From the NCBI GenBank assembly GCA_963576735.1, contig OY755187.1:10850001-10914000 (forward strand): a stretch of 64,000 bases of DNA, read 5' to 3'. The notes under the pieces were generated by a model. It was not told the DNA's origin and made no database searches. It saw only the letters and a program-made list of their open reading frames with translations. The DNA comes from Bedellia somnulentella. Taxonomy: Eukaryota > Arthropoda > Insecta > Lepidoptera > Bedelliidae. Of the stretch, positions 19,405-31,610 are shown piece by piece. Within the stretch, counting starts at the first letter, position 1; every line of letters begins with the position of its first letter. The translations under genes and the position numbers were made by a program.

Positions 19405-20165
19405 AAAAAATATACAGAATATACACAAATAAAAACACAACAAAATTGATGAATCGTTACGCTATTTAATATTTATATTTTAAATACATACAAAATTTAC
19501 TACATTCTTTACCACCTGCGTACTCTACCAAGGAAAGCCTTCACTAAAACGAATAATATGACTTCGTAGTACACTTGACATAGAAGGCAGCGAAAGCATT
19601 GTTGCGTGTATTGCAAGTCTACCTAAGACTATTGTCAAGATTTTCCACTCGAATTCAATTTCTCCTTTTAAGACTTATGTCAAAGCAATAAGGATTATTT
19701 TACACGGAAACCTGAGAAATAGTTTCATAGCTTTTACTGACAATCATTTATGTTAAGGACTTAATGTTTGCCGAGGGCTGAAGGAGAAATTGTTTGGTGG
19801 CACAAATTATGCGTTTGGTCTGATTTATATGTGCTGTGTGTGAGATAAAATTGTAGGACAGGTGTAAAGAAATGTATGTAATGGTTTTGCTTTGGTATAT
19901 TGATGGTTTTTTAGTTTTTTTAAATTAACTTTACAGCTCTGATTTCAAGAAAAATGGATCAAAAGAAAACTTTTTAGTTCATTTTTACAGATGAGTCGTT
20001 TTGACGGTGAGGTAAAACATCGCCCTGAGGAAGGTGTTTATAAAAAACGGCGAGAGGCCCGTCCTCTTTCACGAAAATACAGCGATCCCGTAAAAGTGGC
20101 TTAATGATTAAATGACATATGATGTCCATAAGAAATTTGTCTTTAATTAGAATGTTTTTTGTTAA
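19405..20165. other. Intronic sequence, nothing recognised
   Basis: Within the 15.6-kb intron. No repeat family or exon seen. Confidence 0.4.
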
Positions 20166-20378
20166 TGATAACCTCATGTGGGGACTATTTCTAATGATAA
20201 TGAATAAAGGAAAGAAAAACTTTGCAGAAAAAAAATTGGGATAGCGACGGGGGCGTTTACCGGAGGTCGTGGGTTCGATCCCCGCTGGTGTCGAAGTTTT
20301 TCTTTCCTTTTTTTATTTTTTGTTCCTTTATTTATTCTTTATTTATTAGTAATAATCCCCACATGAGGTTTTCAGGAA
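20166..20378. repeat. Inverted repeat with tRNA-like centre
   Basis: The left arm aacctcatgtggggactatt (20171) with gaaagaaaaactt (to 20222) is mirrored on the right by aagtttttctttcc (20296) and taataatccccacatgaggt (20350). The centre holds ggaggtcgtgggttcgatcc ccgctggtgtcg, a tRNA T-arm-like box B followed by the SINE-V-type end. Probably two SINE 3' regions placed tail to tail. Confidence 0.65.
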
Positions 20379-20683
20379 CAAAATGATTTAAAATATTGTA
20401 ATCTCTTGATAAATTGCTTCGCTGTTACGAAAAAGGAAACACGAACAAAAGTGCACTAATAATTGCATTAAACATACATCTTTCTGAATATCCTTCAGTC
20501 TAAGTGCTTTTATGCATATACTGAATAATTAAAGCTAATGGATCTAGACGCAAGGAGAACTTTTCTTTCAAAGCAGCTATGAAAGAGTATATTTCTTAAC
20601 CTTGGTAGCTCAAATGGAACCTAAACTTCAAATGTGGGAGGTATGGCTTTAAATCTTGAATCAGGCCTACAGATCTTTGGTTT

Positions 20684-20930
20684 CATACATGCATACATAC
20701 ATATACTCACGACTATAAATCCCTAGAAGGGGTACCTAAGGAATCAGAAATTCCTCAGCCACATTTGGAAAATTGAGTAGGGAAAGGATGGTAAAGTAAA
20801 GGTTGTTGGTGATGGGTCTCCAGCCGCATCGCCCAAAAATCCCTTAAAAGCCCCAATACCGTTAGTCGCCTCTTACGTACACCCATCGGTAGAAACGGGG
20901 TAGTGCTATTCTAAGCCGACACTACACGGC
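20684..20930 (-). mobile_element. SINE-A copy, full length with target duplication
   Basis: Complete from catacatatactcacgacta to ctaagccgacactacacggc. The 11-bp duplication atctttggttt occurs at 20673-20683 and 20931-20941. Confidence 0.93.
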
Positions 20931-21057
20931 ATCTTTGGTTTCCCAAGTTTAATTTATTTTGTTTATTTATAGTGGACCTTTTTGGTATGGGAAGACATAA
21001 AAATCAAACCAACATGAGTGAATATAAACTAAAATTCAATCTTCAGCAATTTTTGGA

Positions 21058-21165
21058 ACTTCAGGGGAGAATGACTGTAGAATAAAGGATGGTTGGGGAA
21101 AAGTCTCCAACCATATGGCTGACCAACACTTAAAAAGCCCCTAACCCCTGAGTTACAGCCCCTGA
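21058..21165 (-). repeat. SINE-A fragment, degraded
   Basis: agaataaaggatggttgggg, tctccaaccatatggct and cacttaaaaagcccc match the SINE-A centre in reverse. Confidence 0.6.
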
Positions 21166-21589
21166 GCCTAATTAATATTTAACGTTTGAAAATCAAGGGG
21201 CGGGCACATAATGTTCAAGTTTATATTATATTTTTTGCTAAGTGCTCAGACTTTCTACAAACAATACAAGTAGAGTTCTAGGATTCAAGTAAAAAGCCAG
21301 TTAGTAACAACACTTTTAGAAGTAATGAAAACAGCGAACCTTTTATCACATCGAAAAGTAAGTAATTTATGGAAAATGTTTGTGTTAGCGGGAAACGTGA
21401 CAGAACCAAACTCACAAATAATTACCCTCTGTTTTACTTTTGACTAAGGAAAATTAACAGGATGTATTTACATAAACTACATATAATGTAAAAATGTCCT
21501 TTAATTCAACATCTTTTCCCCACACCAAATTTCAAAATAGGCTTAAGAAAATAGCTGTGTAAAATTAAACTACACACATGACTATAAAG

Positions 21590-21745
21590 AAGTATAAAGA
21601 ATAAAGAGCATGTATGAAAAGATTGATGGATGTGAACGAAGCTAGAGAGATTTGCCTGGATCGTACAAAGTGGCGATTGATGGTCTCTGCCTACCCCGAT
21701 TAGAACTAAAATGGCATGAGTATGTGTATGTGTGTATGACTAAAG
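21590..21745 (+). mobile_element. RTE LINE 3' fragment
   Basis: ataaagagcatgtatgaaaa, gattgatggatgtgaacgaa, tcgtacaaagtggcgattga and gtctctgcctaccccgatta follow the last ~120 bp of the 10241 element, ending in a tgtatgtgtgtatg tail. 5'-truncated. Confidence 0.88.
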
Positions 21746-21844
21746 AAAAAACCCATTAGATTAGACACTCAGGAATCATACTGACGTCTTCTGCATTATG
21801 AGCGGCCGTCTTCTCACTGTTCTACCAAGGTTGGTTATAATGTA

Positions 21845-21992
21845 AGTACATACATACATGAATACCGTGAGGGCCATAAATCCCAAAAAGGGGTAGCCAA
21901 TGCTTCAGAGCGAGAAATTCTTCAGCCACATTTAGAAATTGATAGGGGGCAAGATGGTAGAATCAAAGTATCGATGGGTCTCTAACCGCATA
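21845..21992 (-). repeat. SINE-A copy of the second subfamily
   Basis: tacatacatacatgaatacc, gccataaatcccaaaaaggg and attgatagggggcaagatgg; 5' part lost after ctctaaccgcata. It carries the subfamily markers cttcag and cgagaaattcttcagccaca. Confidence 0.75.
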
Positions 21993-21999
21993 CAAAACG

Positions 22000-22125
22000 T
22001 TATAAAGAGAAAGTTGGAAGTGAAAAGGAAAAATAGACAGCATCTTCAATACGTAGAGGAAACATGATAAATATGAGCAAAGCAAAAGAGGTTTTCAGGA
22101 TCCTACAAGGCAGCAATCCACAGTC
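22000..22125 (+). repeat. Possible diverged RTE 3' fragment
   Basis: gcaaaagaggttttcaggat and aaggcagcaatccacagtct resemble the RTE end (gagaggtttgccaggatc… gtggcgatcgatagtct). Weak. Confidence 0.4.
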
Positions 22126-22425
22126 TAAATATTTCACATTGTATTAGCGTACCAAAGAAAATAAATAATTCGTTCGTTTTGTTTTGTTTGAGAAAGAAAA
22201 TAATTTAAAGAAATAATTGCAAAGATTAAAGTTGTCGGAGCCAAGAGAAGGACTAGTAATATTTTGCTAACTAGTTTCATAACTGCGTAGAAGTTGGCCT
22301 CAGAATCTGATCTTTTATTTACTCTTGACATTTACCGTATAGGGTGCATTCAGAGTAATGTCTTCTCGTGGGTCTTATGTGTGGTGACTAAAGCTGGGTG
22401 GAAATCAATAACCATTTATTTTTTA

Positions 22426-23245
22426 CTAGTGGATCGTCCCAGCTTCGCACGGGTAGCGTTGTTTTTTAAATATCTGAGGTTTCTTTCTTCAGTCACTGCT
22501 CAAGCATTATGAAATTCAGCGCAATGTTTTCAATTTATTAAATTTATAGCACTCCCTAAACAGTGTAGTTTGGTGATTTTGAATGCGCTTTAATGAACGG
22601 TTCAGTATTTCCGTTTAATAGCAAATTTTGGAATAAAACGCTCTATGAAGTATTTATAACAATCTAAAAATAAATCATTACGTGATGTAGGATGCAACTA
22701 CTGGCGCCATCTAGTATGTTATATGTAAATTAGTAAAGATTTTGGTTTTGGTTACGGGCGCGATGGCTTATTTTATGTATAATTTCGGTGTTTGTCTACC
22801 GATTTCTATGATTCTTTTTTTTATTGAATAGGTGATAATGTTACCTTTTTTAAATTAGGGATGAGTGAGAGGTTTACAAACGTAAGAGTAAACAAATATA
22901 ATCAGAATGTTCCGAACTGCTAAGCTATCAGGAATTACACGTGTTATTGTGAGTCAACCGTAAAAGATAGACATAAACTGTAAAGGATTTTTTTTTAGAT
23001 AATTTTATGCAAAATTTTTCCGTCATACATGATTTCTATGTAAGTTTAACCATTAAGGCTGCACACGCGACGGAAGCTTAAAAAATGGAGTAACTTCTCC
23101 CGTTTTCCCAAAATTTCCCAAAATTCCCCTTAACTACTCTGCTGGAAAGTATACAAAAACCTGCGCAGGAGTATGAAGAATAATTGTACCAAGTTTCGTT
23201 AGAATCCGTCGAGTAGTTTTTGTTTCCACAAGGAACATACAAACC

Positions 23246-23279
<34 letters not shown>

Positions 23280-23401
23280 AATTTTACTGATTGCATTTTT
23301 GGCATCAGTATCGATCCCTAATCACCACCTGATAGTTATTTTGAAAATATATTTCATGTACAGAATTGACCTCTCTACAGATTTATTATAAGTATAGAAG
23401 A
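22426..23401 (-). mobile_element. Non-autonomous Helitron, family B, copy 1
   Basis: 976 bp. The minus strand starts TCTTCTATACTTATAATAAA after an A and ends acgatccaCTAG before T, the A|TC…CTRR|T rule of Helitrons. There is no coding sequence; an open frame across the (GACA)n run is a by-product of the repeat. Sister copies lie at 26321 and 37244 with only scattered differences. It carries ggcgccatctagt at 22703-22715. Confidence 0.88.
23249..23277. repeat. (GACA)n microsatellite inside Helitron B
   Basis: About seven GACA units, present at the same position in all three family B copies (26452 region as TGTC; 38061-38096). Confidence 0.95.
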
Positions 23402-23422
23402 TGAGTTCTAAGTAAACAATTT

Positions 23423-23470
23423 ATGTCGGCTCAGAATAGCACTAACTCATTTCCTGCGGTAGCTGCAGAA
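23423..23470 (+). repeat. SINE-A head fragment
   Basis: tgtcggctcagaatagcact only; the rest is absent. Confidence 0.5.
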
Positions 23471-23531
23471 TAAAACTCAGAGATGTGGGTTGAGGATATT
23501 TATGCATTAAATAGATGTATATTTTTTTGCT

Positions 23532-23765
23532 GTGTAGGGCCGGCTTAGAACGTCATCACCCCTTTCCACCTACGGATGTCGTAAGAGGCAACTAAAGGTA
23601 TAAGGATTTTTATGTGGTTTTTAGGTATTGCGGTTTGAGACCCATCACCAACGATACTTTATTTCTACCATCTTGTCCCCAATAAACTTCCAAATAGGCT
23701 AAAGAGTTTCTACCCCTTTATGGGATATATGTATGAATATATAAGTGAATATATGTATGTACAAT
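23532..23765 (+). repeat. SINE-A copy of the second subfamily
   Basis: Head gctgtgtagggccggcttag, with cacccctttccacctacgga, cgatactttatttctaccat and cttgtccccaataaac, which distinguish it from the main subfamily (caacctttattttaccat, cttttccccactcaac). The 3' end has an internal deletion. Confidence 0.82.
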
Positions 23766-25136
23766 TGTACATATTATTTTTTCCAACACAACAATTCTGA
23801 TAAATCAGTCAAGGGAGATGTTGTTATTTTTTACTAAACCACGATAGTTATCTCTTCTGACTATTGAAAAGCGCAATTTAGTCGAGAAAATAGAAAATAG
23901 TGTGAACATTCCGAACTATTGTACTCTGCTCGCTTGTTTTTATAGGCCACATATTTATGATGATTTGCGTGAATCAGATGTGATAATACGGTATGTTGTG
24001 TTGGTTGACAATAACAGTAGCCTTTCTTTTGATATATTTAGAAGGTAAAGCGGTATAAGAGAACCTTCCTAGATTTGGAGGGATAGGTTACCATTTAATT
24101 CACTATTAAGTTCCGAAGTTTGTTTTATAAAACAAGGCATGTCTACTTCTAATTATAGATACTGTACATCTACCTATTATTTACTATACTTACAGATATG
24201 TTTTTTCACAATACTTATACCATAAATATATTTTGCCAGCATTTTCAACGTTCATAACTTATGAATTCAATATATGATCATAAGCAATTGAATCATTATT
24301 CTGAATAACTGATATGTTATACATGTTTTCATTTATGAAAGAGAAAAACGATAACAAAGTAACTCTTGTTCCATAAATCTCCAGGAAGGTAGAAACGGTA
24401 TTTTTACAGAACTATTGTAAAATATAATAGATGTCATCGAAGTAAATAATGCGCTTATGGAATGTACCAGACCACATCTAGCTATTACAAAAGACTCTTC
24501 AGGACCCTACAGTTGCATCGTGAGCTTGTAGGATGAAAAACTTAATTGCATTACCTTCCATAAATGATATTTTCTAAATGAAAATATCGATAATTCATAG
24601 TGAATGACATCACCTTTTAAATGATCCCTGGCTTACAATCTGTTGACTGAGCACAAAAACAAGCACTTTCGTAGAGATTTGCACATTACTAGATACTTTA
24701 GAAATTTCCAAGTATTACTACAGAGCAAAGTCAAACAAAACTCCTTCTTAAATACATCAGGTAAAAGATTATTTTACTCTGAAATTTCCTTGACGAAGAA
24801 TACTAACTTTAATTTCTGTGAAGCAAACAGTATTCATTTAATAAAGTTCTACAGTGCAAGTAGGAAAGTTTAAGTGGAAGCTTTGATTCCTACTGATGCG
24901 ATTTTAATTATACATCAAACGTTTAAGTAATAAGAAAAATAAGCGATATAGTTCATAAATTTTAATTAAACACATATATAACTGCATGATACGTACGTAT
25001 TGTATGTATTGTATTTATTGAATATTATTTATTTTATGGAATACTATCTGTAAGTGTGTTAGAACTTAATAAATATTTAGTAATGTTTAAAATAGAATGA
25101 TAATAGTTTGATGAATATGTTTTGTTTTTAAGCAAA
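23766..25136. other. Intronic AT-rich stretch, nothing recognised
   Basis: 1.4 kb of the large GRXCR1-like intron. A 76-codon open frame at 24643 has no recognisable domain and I do not call it. Confidence 0.4.
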
Positions 25137-25336
25137 TCTGTTTATTTTATTGTACATCTACCGAACATGTTTTTAATCCACCAAATCTTTCCATTCATGG
25201 GTTGTCTGGAAGAGATCGCTCTTAGTGATAAGACCGCCAGTTGTACTTTGGCTTTTTTACCGATATTTTTTTTGTAATTGTTGTTTTTTTGTAATGTGCA
25301 ATAAAGAGTTTTATTATTATTATTATTATAACTGCC
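25137..25336 (+). mobile_element. LINE 3' UTR fragment
   Basis: tgtctggaagagatcgctct then tagtgataagaccgcc, followed by gtgcaataaagagtttta and a TTA repeat tail (25311-25330). This 3' UTR type is common among lepidopteran non-LTR elements. No coding part remains. Confidence 0.6.
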
Positions 25337-25395
25337 TCTGTGGTCCCACAGTTTTTTGATTTGATTGGTCTTTGGTTTCATTCTCATCTCTCTCA

Positions 25396-25640
25396 TTGCT
25401 GTGTAGTGTCGGCTTAGAATAGCACTACCCCATTTCTTCCGGTGGGTGTACGTAAGAGGCGACTAACGGTATTGGGGCTTTTAAGGGGTTTTTGGGCGAT
25501 GCGGTTGGAGACCCATCACCAACAACCTTTATTTTACCATCTTTTCCCCACGCAACTTCCAGAAGTGGCTGAGGAATTTCTAATTCCTTAGTTCTGTCTA
25601 CCCCTTCTAGGGATTTATAGGCGTGAGTATATGTATGTTT
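25396..25640 (+). mobile_element. SINE-A copy, full length
   Basis: Consensus-like from ctgtgtagtgtcggcttaga to taggcgtgagtatatgtatg. A possible imperfect duplication, gtttcattctcat (left) and gtttgattctcag (right), flanks it. Confidence 0.9.
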
Positions 25641-26320
25641 GATTCTCAGAAGTTGAAATTCAGAGGTTTTTGCAGGCATCACAAGATTATTTCAATAGTG
25701 CACTAAGATGAACCGATGCTTCAGTTGATACCTAAGTATATGTATATGGCAGCTATCATAAGCTGGCATATTGAAGGGTGCAATCATTAGGCATGGACAT
25801 GTGTGGGCTGTGATGACTTGTTACATCCGCTAAGAATAGAAATACCTTATCTTTTTATCTAATTTTTATCTTTTTTTTTATCTTACCTTTTCTTGTCTCA
25901 ATGGTAGCGAATATTTTATTACGGCTAATGATAATGTATTTTTAGCGCAATGTGGTTAGAAACGATTAATTCTTATGGCTATAATACTACCACCTGCCAA
26001 AAGGGACAAGACTTCTTAGTGATAATGTGATAATGTAGCCTAAAGTATGTATGTAGTAACTCAAAAACCATTATTAAGTTAATTTGGAACGACAAACAAA
26101 TATATTGAACACGTTTATGCAGTAACACTTATGCAATCAGACCTTCACGCAGATTGACCGAAAAATACAGTCACTTGTTTTGACATAAGTCAGCAAACAT
26201 TTTTGACACCTCGCGTGAGAACTGCGTTGACCTCAAAACTGTTTGAGAAGCGCTGCAATAACTTTAATTGAAATTCCATAGAAAGTTTTAGCAATATTTA
26301 GTAAATCTGGATTTAAAATA
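25641..26320. other. Intronic stretch, nothing firm
   Basis: A faint SINE-A head-like piece occurs near 25828 (ccgctaagaatagaaatacc). Otherwise unrecognised. Confidence 0.35.
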
Positions 26321-27293
26321 TCTATCTATACTTATAATAAATCTGTAGAGAGGTCAATTCTGTACATGAAATATAATTTCAAAAAAATAACTATCAGGTG
26401 ATGATTAGGGATCGATACTGATGCCAAAAATGCAATCAGTAAAATTTTTGTCTGTGTGTCTGTCTGTCTGTCTGTCGGTTTGTATGTTTCTTATGGAAAC
26501 AAAAACTACTCGACGGATTCTAACGAAACTTGGTACAATTATTCTTCATACTCCTGCGCAGGTTTTTGTATACTTTCCAGCAGAGTAGTAAAGGGGTATT
26601 TTGGGAAATTTTGGGAAAACGGGAGAAGTTACTCCATTTTTTAAGCTTCCGTCGCATGTGCAGCCTTAATGGTTAAACTTACATAGAAATCATGAATGAC
26701 GGAAAAATTCTGCATAAAATTATCTAAAAAAAAATCTGTAACAGTTTATGTCTATCTTTTACGGTTGACTCACAATAACACGTGTAATTCCTGATAGCTT
26801 AGCAGTTCGGAACATTCTGATTATATTTGTTTACTCTTACGTTTGTAAACCTCTCACTCATCTCTAATTTAAAAAAGGTAACATTATTACCTATTCAATA
26901 AAAAAAGAATCATAGAAATCGGTAGACAAACACCGAAATTATACATAAAATAAGCCAGCGCGCCCGTGACCAAAACCAAATCTTTACTAATTTATATATA
27001 ACATACTAGATGGCGCCAGTAGTTGCATCCTACATCACGTAATGATTTATTTTTCAGATTGTTATAAATACTTCATAGCGTTTTCTTCCAAAATTTGCTA
27101 TTTAATGGAAATCCTGAACCGTTCATTAAAGCGCATTCAAAATCACCAAACTACACTGTTTAGGGAGTGTTATAAATTAAATAAATTGAAAACATTGCGC
27201 TGAATTTCACAATGCTTAAGCAGGGACTGAAGAAAGAAACCTCAGATATTTAAAAAAACAACGCTACCCGTGCGAGCTGGGACGATCCACTAG
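26321..27293 (+). mobile_element. Non-autonomous Helitron, family B, copy 2
   Basis: 973 bp, A|TCTATCTATACTT at the 5' end and gatccaCTAG|T at the 3' end. Reverse orientation to the other two copies, with a shorter (TGTC)n run at about 26452-26476. Contains actagatggcgcc at 27004-27016. Confidence 0.9.
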
Positions 27294-27514
27294 TACAAAA
27301 TAAGAAGACTTTTATCTGAGTACAGATAACTGAGAGGATATCTCTATTCCAATCCTAACCAAAAACAAATATAAACTTTAATTATTATAGTTTTGATTGG
27401 GGTAGTAAAGGCTCTTAGACTTTTATGTATTTACTAATAGTCTTCAGTAATAGGTCTGTTAACTTTTCTCGCTTCATATTTAGAAACATATTGATATATT
27501 CACGAGTAAAGTCT

Positions 27515-27715
27515 ATAAAAGAGGGAGCCAGAGCTAAATGATTAATTTTTTTTAGTGATGTTGAAGGTTTTGTGGGAGAAAACATTGTAAAATAAGGGAT
27601 GGTTGGTTATTTGTCTCTATCTACAGAGCCCAACAAACACTTAAAAAGCCCAAATACTTTTCGTTATTTCGTACGGTATCCTCAGAAAAATATGAGTCAG
27701 TGCTATTGCTCGCAG
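27515..27715 (-). repeat. SINE-A copy, degraded
   Basis: gggagccagagctaaatgat, ggagaaaacattgtaaaata, caaacacttaaaaagcccaa match SINE-A in reverse; the head is nearly lost. Confidence 0.6.
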
Positions 27716-28255
27716 CTTCAAGTTCAAAAACTTTTCCATACTTTGTTTTATATTTTTGTCCTTATGATACAAAAAATCTTTTCCAGCAGTATCATCTTCA
27801 TAAAAAAAACTGTCGTCGATTTATTTTCATTGACATTTCTTCCGGAAAGTTTTAAATTTAATTTATCATTTTTAACCTCGTTTGCTGCTGCTGAAAATAT
27901 ATTTCTTATCTATATTCGAATAGTTACGGTTTAAATTCGAGAACCGAGAATAAACATCTGACTTAAGAATCAAAATACCTCTTCTTTTTGAAATCAAGTG
28001 CGGTATAAAATATCATCTCATCTATTTTAACGGATGTCAATCGAAACAACTAACGGGGTCCATGACATAGAATATATTTTTTTTGCCCATTCATTAACAA
28101 AATTAGCTAAAAATTAGTTTAAACCAAAATTCTGGGCTACACATTGAGAAATAATCAAATTGATTATGTATATTCATATTGAATATATAATCAAAACGTA
28201 TTTAAAAATGGGATAAGGAAACATATAATTTTCTAAGATTTTCACAATTGCACAT

Positions 28256-28498
28256 TATAATTAAAACAACTATTATTTTATTAGCTCTTTTTGTACCTAG
28301 CAAATATTAAACGCAAATATAACTAAATTTTGTAAAGGTAGTTAGTATTAAAAAAATTATAGTACTGTATAATGACAAATAACACCTCAGTCTTCCCGTG
28401 ACCATGATAACTGAAAAGTTTTCGAAACGTCGGGCTTTAAAAACCATGTAATAACACGCGATTAAAATATCCAAAAATCAATAGTTGTTTTAATTATA
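28256..28498. repeat. Fold-back element with 20-bp perfect ends
   Basis: ttataattaaaacaactatt at the left and its exact complement at the right. The internal core is tgaccatgataactgaaaag then ttttcgaaacgtcgggc. A related core and inverted structure lies at 37098. Confidence 0.75.
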
Positions 28499-29079
28499 AG
28501 GAAACATATTTCAGAAACTGGATGCTTACAACAAACAAAGAGGAAGAAATTAAAAAAACCTAACAAACAATTTGAAAGATGGAAATCATTACAAACTGAA
28601 AGGTTCATCAGAATATTACATGCTTATTTCCAGTAGTTATTCTACTGTGTCAAAGTGAAGAGAAAAGCCGGGTTCTGTAATCCTCAAAGAGGGATTTATG
28701 TAAACGAAGTTCCGATACGAGTTCCAAATTAGCTATGGCCTCTGCCGGTTCCCGATTATTCCCTTGACAACCCGCAGTGGAAACGGGTATATGTTTTTGC
28801 TTTGAAAATATGTACACTTTTTAATCCCTATCCACTATCTAGGTTCAATTTGTAGGAATTGCAAAAAATATTCTAAAATATTTTGATTGATCGGGAATAA
28901 ATATTATTTTTTTTTACTCTGGATATAGTACTGAAATTTTATACTCAATCTATTTCCGAGTATGCTTAAAAGATGAACAAAAAATTTGAGATTTTAAATT
29001 TCAGTCATTGTTGTGCGGTGTATTTGGAAATTTCATCAATTTGTTCATTATCAAGTTATAAAAGTATATGAGGCATTTG
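28499..29079. other. Intronic stretch, nothing recognised
   Basis: No exon, RNA or repeat signal that I can support. Confidence 0.4.
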
Positions 29080-29171
29080 TGATTTGATAGCTTTGACTAC
29101 CCTTTTTAGGGATTAAAGATTTAAATATGAGTGAGGAAGGTATGCAAAAGTGATAAGCAAAATATTTTCGA

Positions 29172-29335
29172 TTGTGTATTCGTATAAAACAGCGATAGGC
29201 TATCCCCCTATCACGTGAGTGCACTGTCCCAGCAAAATAAGGGTACTCTGAACACCAGATAACAATGTCACGTGATGTTCAGAAGTGTTGGTACCTCTGC
29301 AGACCCCTTCGGGGATATTTGGCGTGAATGTTTGA
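29172..29335 (+). repeat. SINE-T 3' half
   Basis: gtattcgtataaaacagcga, cctatcacgtgagtgcactg, gtcacgtgatgttcagaagt and cttcggggatatttggcgtg. The tRNA head and first half of the body are absent. Confidence 0.85.
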
Positions 29336-30040
29336 GTCTTGAGAATTTTCATTTTGGTTTTTAATTGGTTTGCTCCTCGTTTTGGTCTTTTATAAAATTA
29401 GCGGTGCACTGATTAATTTACAGTAAATAAAACATGGTTAAAGTGATGTCAAGCTCAGTAAGCCCTTAGGTCAAGGTCCGCAACATGAGCTATTTACACG
29501 TGGAAGTAGACTACTGTGAGGGACAGTGTTATGCAACGATCACCAATCAAAAGTTTTTGGTTGGTGTCCTTTAATGACAAGATTTCATATACAAAACTCG
29601 TCCCCTTTCAAAATTCTGCTTGAACATTGCCATTTTTGTCAACAGTTTTATACGTCACTTTTCAATCAATACACACAATTTATCAACAGTTAAAATTTAT
29701 AGTTTGTTTTAATATTGAGGTGGTATAGTAGGGTTAGAATTCGAGTCATTCTTGGTGAAGGGGGTTCATTTGATCTGTGTTCTATGCCCATAAATATACT
29801 TATTTCTCCGTATAAATACTACTTAATAAAAAAGATACTTTAATTTTTAATAATGTTTGTTAACGTGTTTAGTTCTCATATAATAGCTCTAATCAGCTAC
29901 TTCAGAAAACTTCAAGAGCGAGATTGTCTTTATTTGTCATAAAATCTTTCATCACATCTGTCATTAAAATAATGATAGATTCTATACCAATTACTTAGAA
30001 GATGGAAAGTATAAAAAACAATATTTATGTTATTACTAAC
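29336..30040. other. Intronic stretch, nothing recognised
   Basis: No supportable feature. Confidence 0.4.
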
Positions 30041-30082
30041 CTACGACTTATTGTTAAGGCAATAATCCAGAAAAGAAGTAGC

Positions 30083-30210
30083 AATGGCCACCAGTTTTGA
30101 AATACAAAATTCTTCTGCCACTTTTAATAGTTGAATGGGGAAAAGATGATCGAACAGAGTGACGATAGGTATGGATTTCCAACTACATTGCCAAATTATC
30201 ACTGATATGC
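30083..30210 (-). repeat. SINE-A fragment, degraded
   Basis: attcttctgccacttttaat, gaatggggaaaagatgat and ggatttccaactacattgcc in reverse orientation. The adjoining SINE-T inserted at its edge. Confidence 0.6.
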
Positions 30211-30220
30211 CCTTAATCAT

Positions 30221-30575
30221 ATCAACGCAACTCAAGCGTTGACGCTGTATATCCCCGAAGGGGTTGGCCGAGGTACTAATACTTCTGAACATCACGTGAC
30301 ATCGTCACCTGATGTTCAGAGTATCCACGTTTTGCTTGGAGAATGTACTCACGTGATAGGCCTATAGCTGTTTGGTAGGAATACACTGTAGCATGGCTAA
30401 GTACAATTTAGCCATGTGGGTTTCCTCACGATGTATTCCTCATCATTAACAACCATGATAAATTAACCACTCATATGTCTTTAGAAAAGACAAATTGGTG
30501 TAGGCTCTACCCGGGATTTGAACTCACGCCTGTCTGTATTAATTGTTCGTCGTTCTATCCATTCGACAATCACGG
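30221..30575 (-). mobile_element. SINE-T copy, full length with target duplication
   Basis: Complete from tail to tRNA-like head (minus: ccgtgattgtcgaatggata, box B-like gttcaaatcccgggta). The 10-bp duplication ccttaatcat lies at 30211-30220 and 30576-30585. A short deletion removed part of the cacgtgataggggg segment. Confidence 0.9.
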
Positions 30576-30599
30576 CCTTAATCATCTTATTCGAAATGA

Positions 30600-30735
30600 G
30601 CAGAAAAAGAAGTGATATTAGTTGGCCATCTTGTAAGATTACCAACTCACACAAGGCCAGCGTGGTGACTTCCCTATTTTGGGTAATCTCGAGCTCCGCG
30701 GTGGGCACATACCTATATTGATGATGATGAAAAGA
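30600..30735 (+). repeat. LINE 3' fragment with GAT tail
   Basis: gattaccaactcacacaagg then ccagcgtggtgact, and gcggtgggcacatacctata followed by ttgatgatgatga. This is the sort of 3' end carried by lepidopteran LINEs that end in (GAT)n, here with an internal deletion. Confidence 0.55.
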
Positions 30736-31281
30736 CAAATCAATTGTTATTCAGTGTGTAATGGTTCCATACTGTTGAACACATTTCAGCATCCTGCACT
30801 GAGATTCTCTTGCATTGTATTGTGCGACTGTAAAGGCACTCTTGGATTGAACAGGATATAACTAGATGAGGACGGAAAAGCTGTTGAAGTTCGGAATTGA
30901 AAATTGAATATCGTACGAGATCCTGCAGGATGTTATCTGATGGAATGCAACAGGAAATCTAGATTCACAGAGTTATTTTTATTTTGAGCTACTCGTATTA
31001 TGTGTTGTAATATTTGCCAGAAATGCAGGAGTAATCAAAGACAAGAGCAGAAATAAGGTAAGTTGCGTTTAAGTACTATGCGATTTTACTTCATGAACAT
31101 AGTTTATATAATTGTAAAGTTGTGTTTGATTAACACTATCCCATCAGTTCAGCAATTTAAGTAATTACAATTTATAATTTATGTTTAATAAACTACATTT
31201 TAAAATATAAACTCCAAAATGGTTTTGTAATCAGCAACATTTATATCAGAATTTGCATACCGAATTGAAGTCGCGCCAGTA
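30736..31281. other. Intronic stretch, nothing recognised
   Basis: No supportable feature. Confidence 0.35.
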
Positions 31282-31608
31282 TGTAATTTTAACACGCTAC
31301 GATTTCGCACTCCAGTATTACATCACATATCGCTTTGACAAACTAACTCAAGACGCAAAGTCAAACAGTTGTTTTATTGCTGTTGTAATAGACTTTATTA
31401 GATTAAATGCGCTTGTGTTAGTGTGGATATGAGTATAAAAGGGCGGTGGATATAATATAGAGAAACCAGGAAGTATGTTTCTGTGAACAAGCATTTGTTT
31501 GTGACATTCATTGCAGTCAAGTTGGATTCTCGTATAAAGAAGATTTAGAAAGACAATAATAATAAACTTTTGGTTTGGTGATACATATATTCACTCTATT
31601 ATTTTACA
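31282..31608 (+). mobile_element. Possible solo LTR
   Basis: Begins TGTAATTTTAACACG and ends TATTATTTTACA, a TG…CA layout with short inverted ends. It contains a TATA box (gagtataaaagggcgg) near 31431 and aataataaactttt near the end, as in a U3-R-U5 unit. No matching target duplication was found, so the boundaries are tentative. Confidence 0.4.
31431..31446 (+). promoter_or_regulatory. TATA box-like element
   Basis: gagtataaaagggcgg is a strong match to the TATAAAAG core promoter. It probably belongs to the LTR-like sequence rather than to a host gene. Confidence 0.45.
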
Positions 31609-31610
31609 TG

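Noticed and set aside
23078..23305. Open frame with SVCLSVCLSVGLYV-type repeats in Helitron B (also at 26456 and 37950)
   Set aside because: It arises from translation of the (GACA)n microsatellite in a non-coding Helitron; there is no domain and the frame varies with repeat length.
27599..27934. 111-codon plus-strand open frame
   Set aside because: Its first part is antisense SINE-A sequence, and the remainder shows no recognisable domain.
31282..31608. Confident solo LTR
   Set aside because: The 5-bp target duplication expected for an LTR element is not present at the chosen ends; kept as a tentative call only.
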